This document shows positions 63,033 through 64,000 of a stretch of 64,000 bases of DNA, in pieces. The position numbers and the translations under genes were made by a program. Source of the stretch: JAWPMT01 sp965267435 (GTDB taxonomy: Bacteria; Bacteroidota; Bacteroidia; Cytophagales; Cyclobacteriaceae); NCBI GenBank assembly GCA_965267435.1, contig OZ253960.1, positions 1,550,001-1,614,000 on the forward strand, in the 5' to 3' direction. Below the pieces are notes generated by a model. That model was not told the origin of the DNA. It did no database searches and saw only the letters and a list, made by a program, of their open reading frames with translations. How positions within the stretch are numbered: position 1 is the first letter of the stretch; the number at the start of each line of letters is the position of its first letter.

Positions 63033-64000
63033 ATGTCAAGTAATCGGTCAGTTTATATTGCCTTCAAAAAGTCCGCTCTATTCTGCCTGTTGGTGAGCTT
63101 TTCGCTGTTGGCTTCTGCCCAACAGTACGACAAATTCACTACTGAGGAAATGCTTTCATCCGAGAGCTCGGATACGCTCTTTATCCGTGCGGTCGCAATG
63201 AAGTCGTATGAGTATTCTGCGGTAAGTGTCGACACGGCCATCCTTCTGGGTAAGAAAGCGCTCGAGATATCCATTGAGGTCGAATCACAATCATCAGAGG
63301 CGCTGGCCAATGTCGTACTTGGCATTGCACACCAGGTCAAGGCTGACTTTTATAGCACACTAAAGTATTATCTCGAGGCACTTCGCATTTATGAAGAACT
63401 CGGATGGGAGGACCTTGTCATTCAGACCAAATCCCGATGCGCCAATGTGTACCAGGACACTGAGGAGTATGAGAAGGCGCTGAAAATCCGCATGGAGAAT
63501 CTGCAGGTGATGGAGCAAGACCTCTATTACGGATACGAGTTTGGTAATATCGGCAAAATCCATGAGGACATTGAGAACTACGACACTGCCGCCTATTATT
63601 ACCATAAGGCCCTGGATGTATTCTCGTCGCTGGAAGACGACAGGGCCCCCGCGGGTAAAGGTGTCGCCCTAAAGGACCTGGCAGGCGTCTTTTACTATCT
63701 CGAGCAACCTGACTCGCTCATATACTACATGAACGAAGCGGTAGATCTACTGTCTGAAAACCGTCTCGACACTGAATTGGCGCAAGCCTATTTGATTCTG
63801 GCCAAGACCTACCGAAACAAGTTAGGTGATTATGAAAAAGCCTACGAATATACAAAGTCAGCCAACGATCTGGCAGAAACGATCAATGCCGCCCATGTGG
63901 TGATGAGAAGTTATGAGGAGTTTTCAAACTTATTTGAGCAAAGCGGAGATTACAAGGAATCACTCGATAACTACAAGAAGTACATCGCCCTTCAGGATAG
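63033..64000 (+). CDS. Exported TPR protein, 3' end cut by window
   Basis: ATG at 63033; no stop before base 64000, so 322 codons plus two bases are visible. A signal peptide ('ALFCLLVSFSLLASAQQ') is followed by tetratricopeptide-like helices ('AVSVDTAILLGKKALEISIE', 'STLKYYLEALRIYEELG', 'YDTAAYYYHKALDVFSSL', 'GDYKESLDNYKKYIALQD'). In Bacteroidota this N terminus usually precedes a membrane helix and a signalling domain (HTH, histidine kinase or cyclase), similar to the cyclase gene at 4618-6501; the missing end decides which. Confidence 0.85.
   Translation, partial: MSSNRSVYIAFKKSALFCLLVSFSLLASAQQYDKFTTEEMLSSESSDTLFIRAVAMKSYEYSAVSVDTAILLGKKALEISIEVESQSSEALANVVLGIAHQVKADFYSTLKYYLEALRIYEELGWEDLVIQTKSRCANVYQDTEEYEKALKIRMENLQVMEQDLYYGYEFGNIGKIHEDIENYDTAAYYYHKALDVFSSLEDDRAPAGKGVALKDLAGVFYYLEQPDSLIYYMNEAVDLLSENRLDTELAQAYLILAKTYRNKLGDYEKAYEYTKSANDLAETINAAHVVMRSYEEFSNLFEQSGDYKESLDNYKKYIALQD

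Overview
The window looks like a chromosomal segment of a free-living Bacteroidota. The evidence is: secreted proteins ending in type A sorting domains of the type IX secretion system (T9SS, 'YPNP' start), a TonB-dependent receptor with a carboxypeptidase-regulatory-like N-terminal domain, an ExbB/ExbD/TonB-like operon, a Y_Y_Y/HTH sensor, and near absence of Shine-Dalgarno sequences. HYR-repeat adhesins, two-domain FKBP lipoproteins and a tail-collar protein suggest a Saprospiria-like lineage, but that is inference. No rRNA, tRNA, CRISPR array or prophage was seen.

Layout. 1-21.2 kb holds mainly surface and secreted proteins: a truncated Y_Y_Y/LuxR-type regulator, a T9SS subtilase lacking the usual catalytic His, a TPR/class III cyclase, a malectin/propeller T9SS protein, and a tight cluster of Tat oxidoreductase, tail-collar protein, signal-less periplasmic-binding-like protein and giant HYR-repeat adhesin. 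A 1049-aa sortilin/BNR-propeller protein follows. 21.3-24.5 kb is accessory DNA: five heptanucleotide-repeat arrays, four copies of a ~60-bp REP-like palindrome all in one orientation, a lone exported orphan, a stem-loop element, small genes and a candidate structured RNA with its own terminator. 24.7-27.4 kb is a four-gene two-component operon. 27.4-29.1 kb carries an HNH protein and small orphans. Two of these belong, with one in the repeat region, to a three-member family of ~54-66-aa proteins that I do not recognise.

29.2-44.5 kb is almost entirely minus strand: TPR lipoprotein-like gene, gyrA, outer-membrane barrel, FKBP lipoprotein, a COG3014/LpoB-type lipoprotein pair, TonB-dependent receptor, rpe, second T9SS subtilase, lipoprotein and mnmA. 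44.8-50.3 kb has a TrpF-like protein lacking its catalytic Cys, a GT2 plus flippase-like pair, a DoxX protein, and a GT2/GT4 pair. 50.3-62.7 kb is again minus strand: DUF4174 protein, FKBP lipoprotein, an exbB-exbD-tonB-like-folC-trmB operon, a SPOR protein, and holA-TPR-barrel with overlapping ends. The window ends inside a plus-strand TPR sensor-like gene that has no stop before base 64000.

Together the genes describe cell-envelope biology: T9SS export, TonB energisation, outer-membrane barrels, surface glycan handling and envelope TPR proteins, interspersed with housekeeping genes (gyrA, rpe, mnmA, trmB, folC, holA). The least explained parts are the small-protein family, the repeat/RNA-rich 21.3-24.5 kb region and the tail-collar/HYR cluster.
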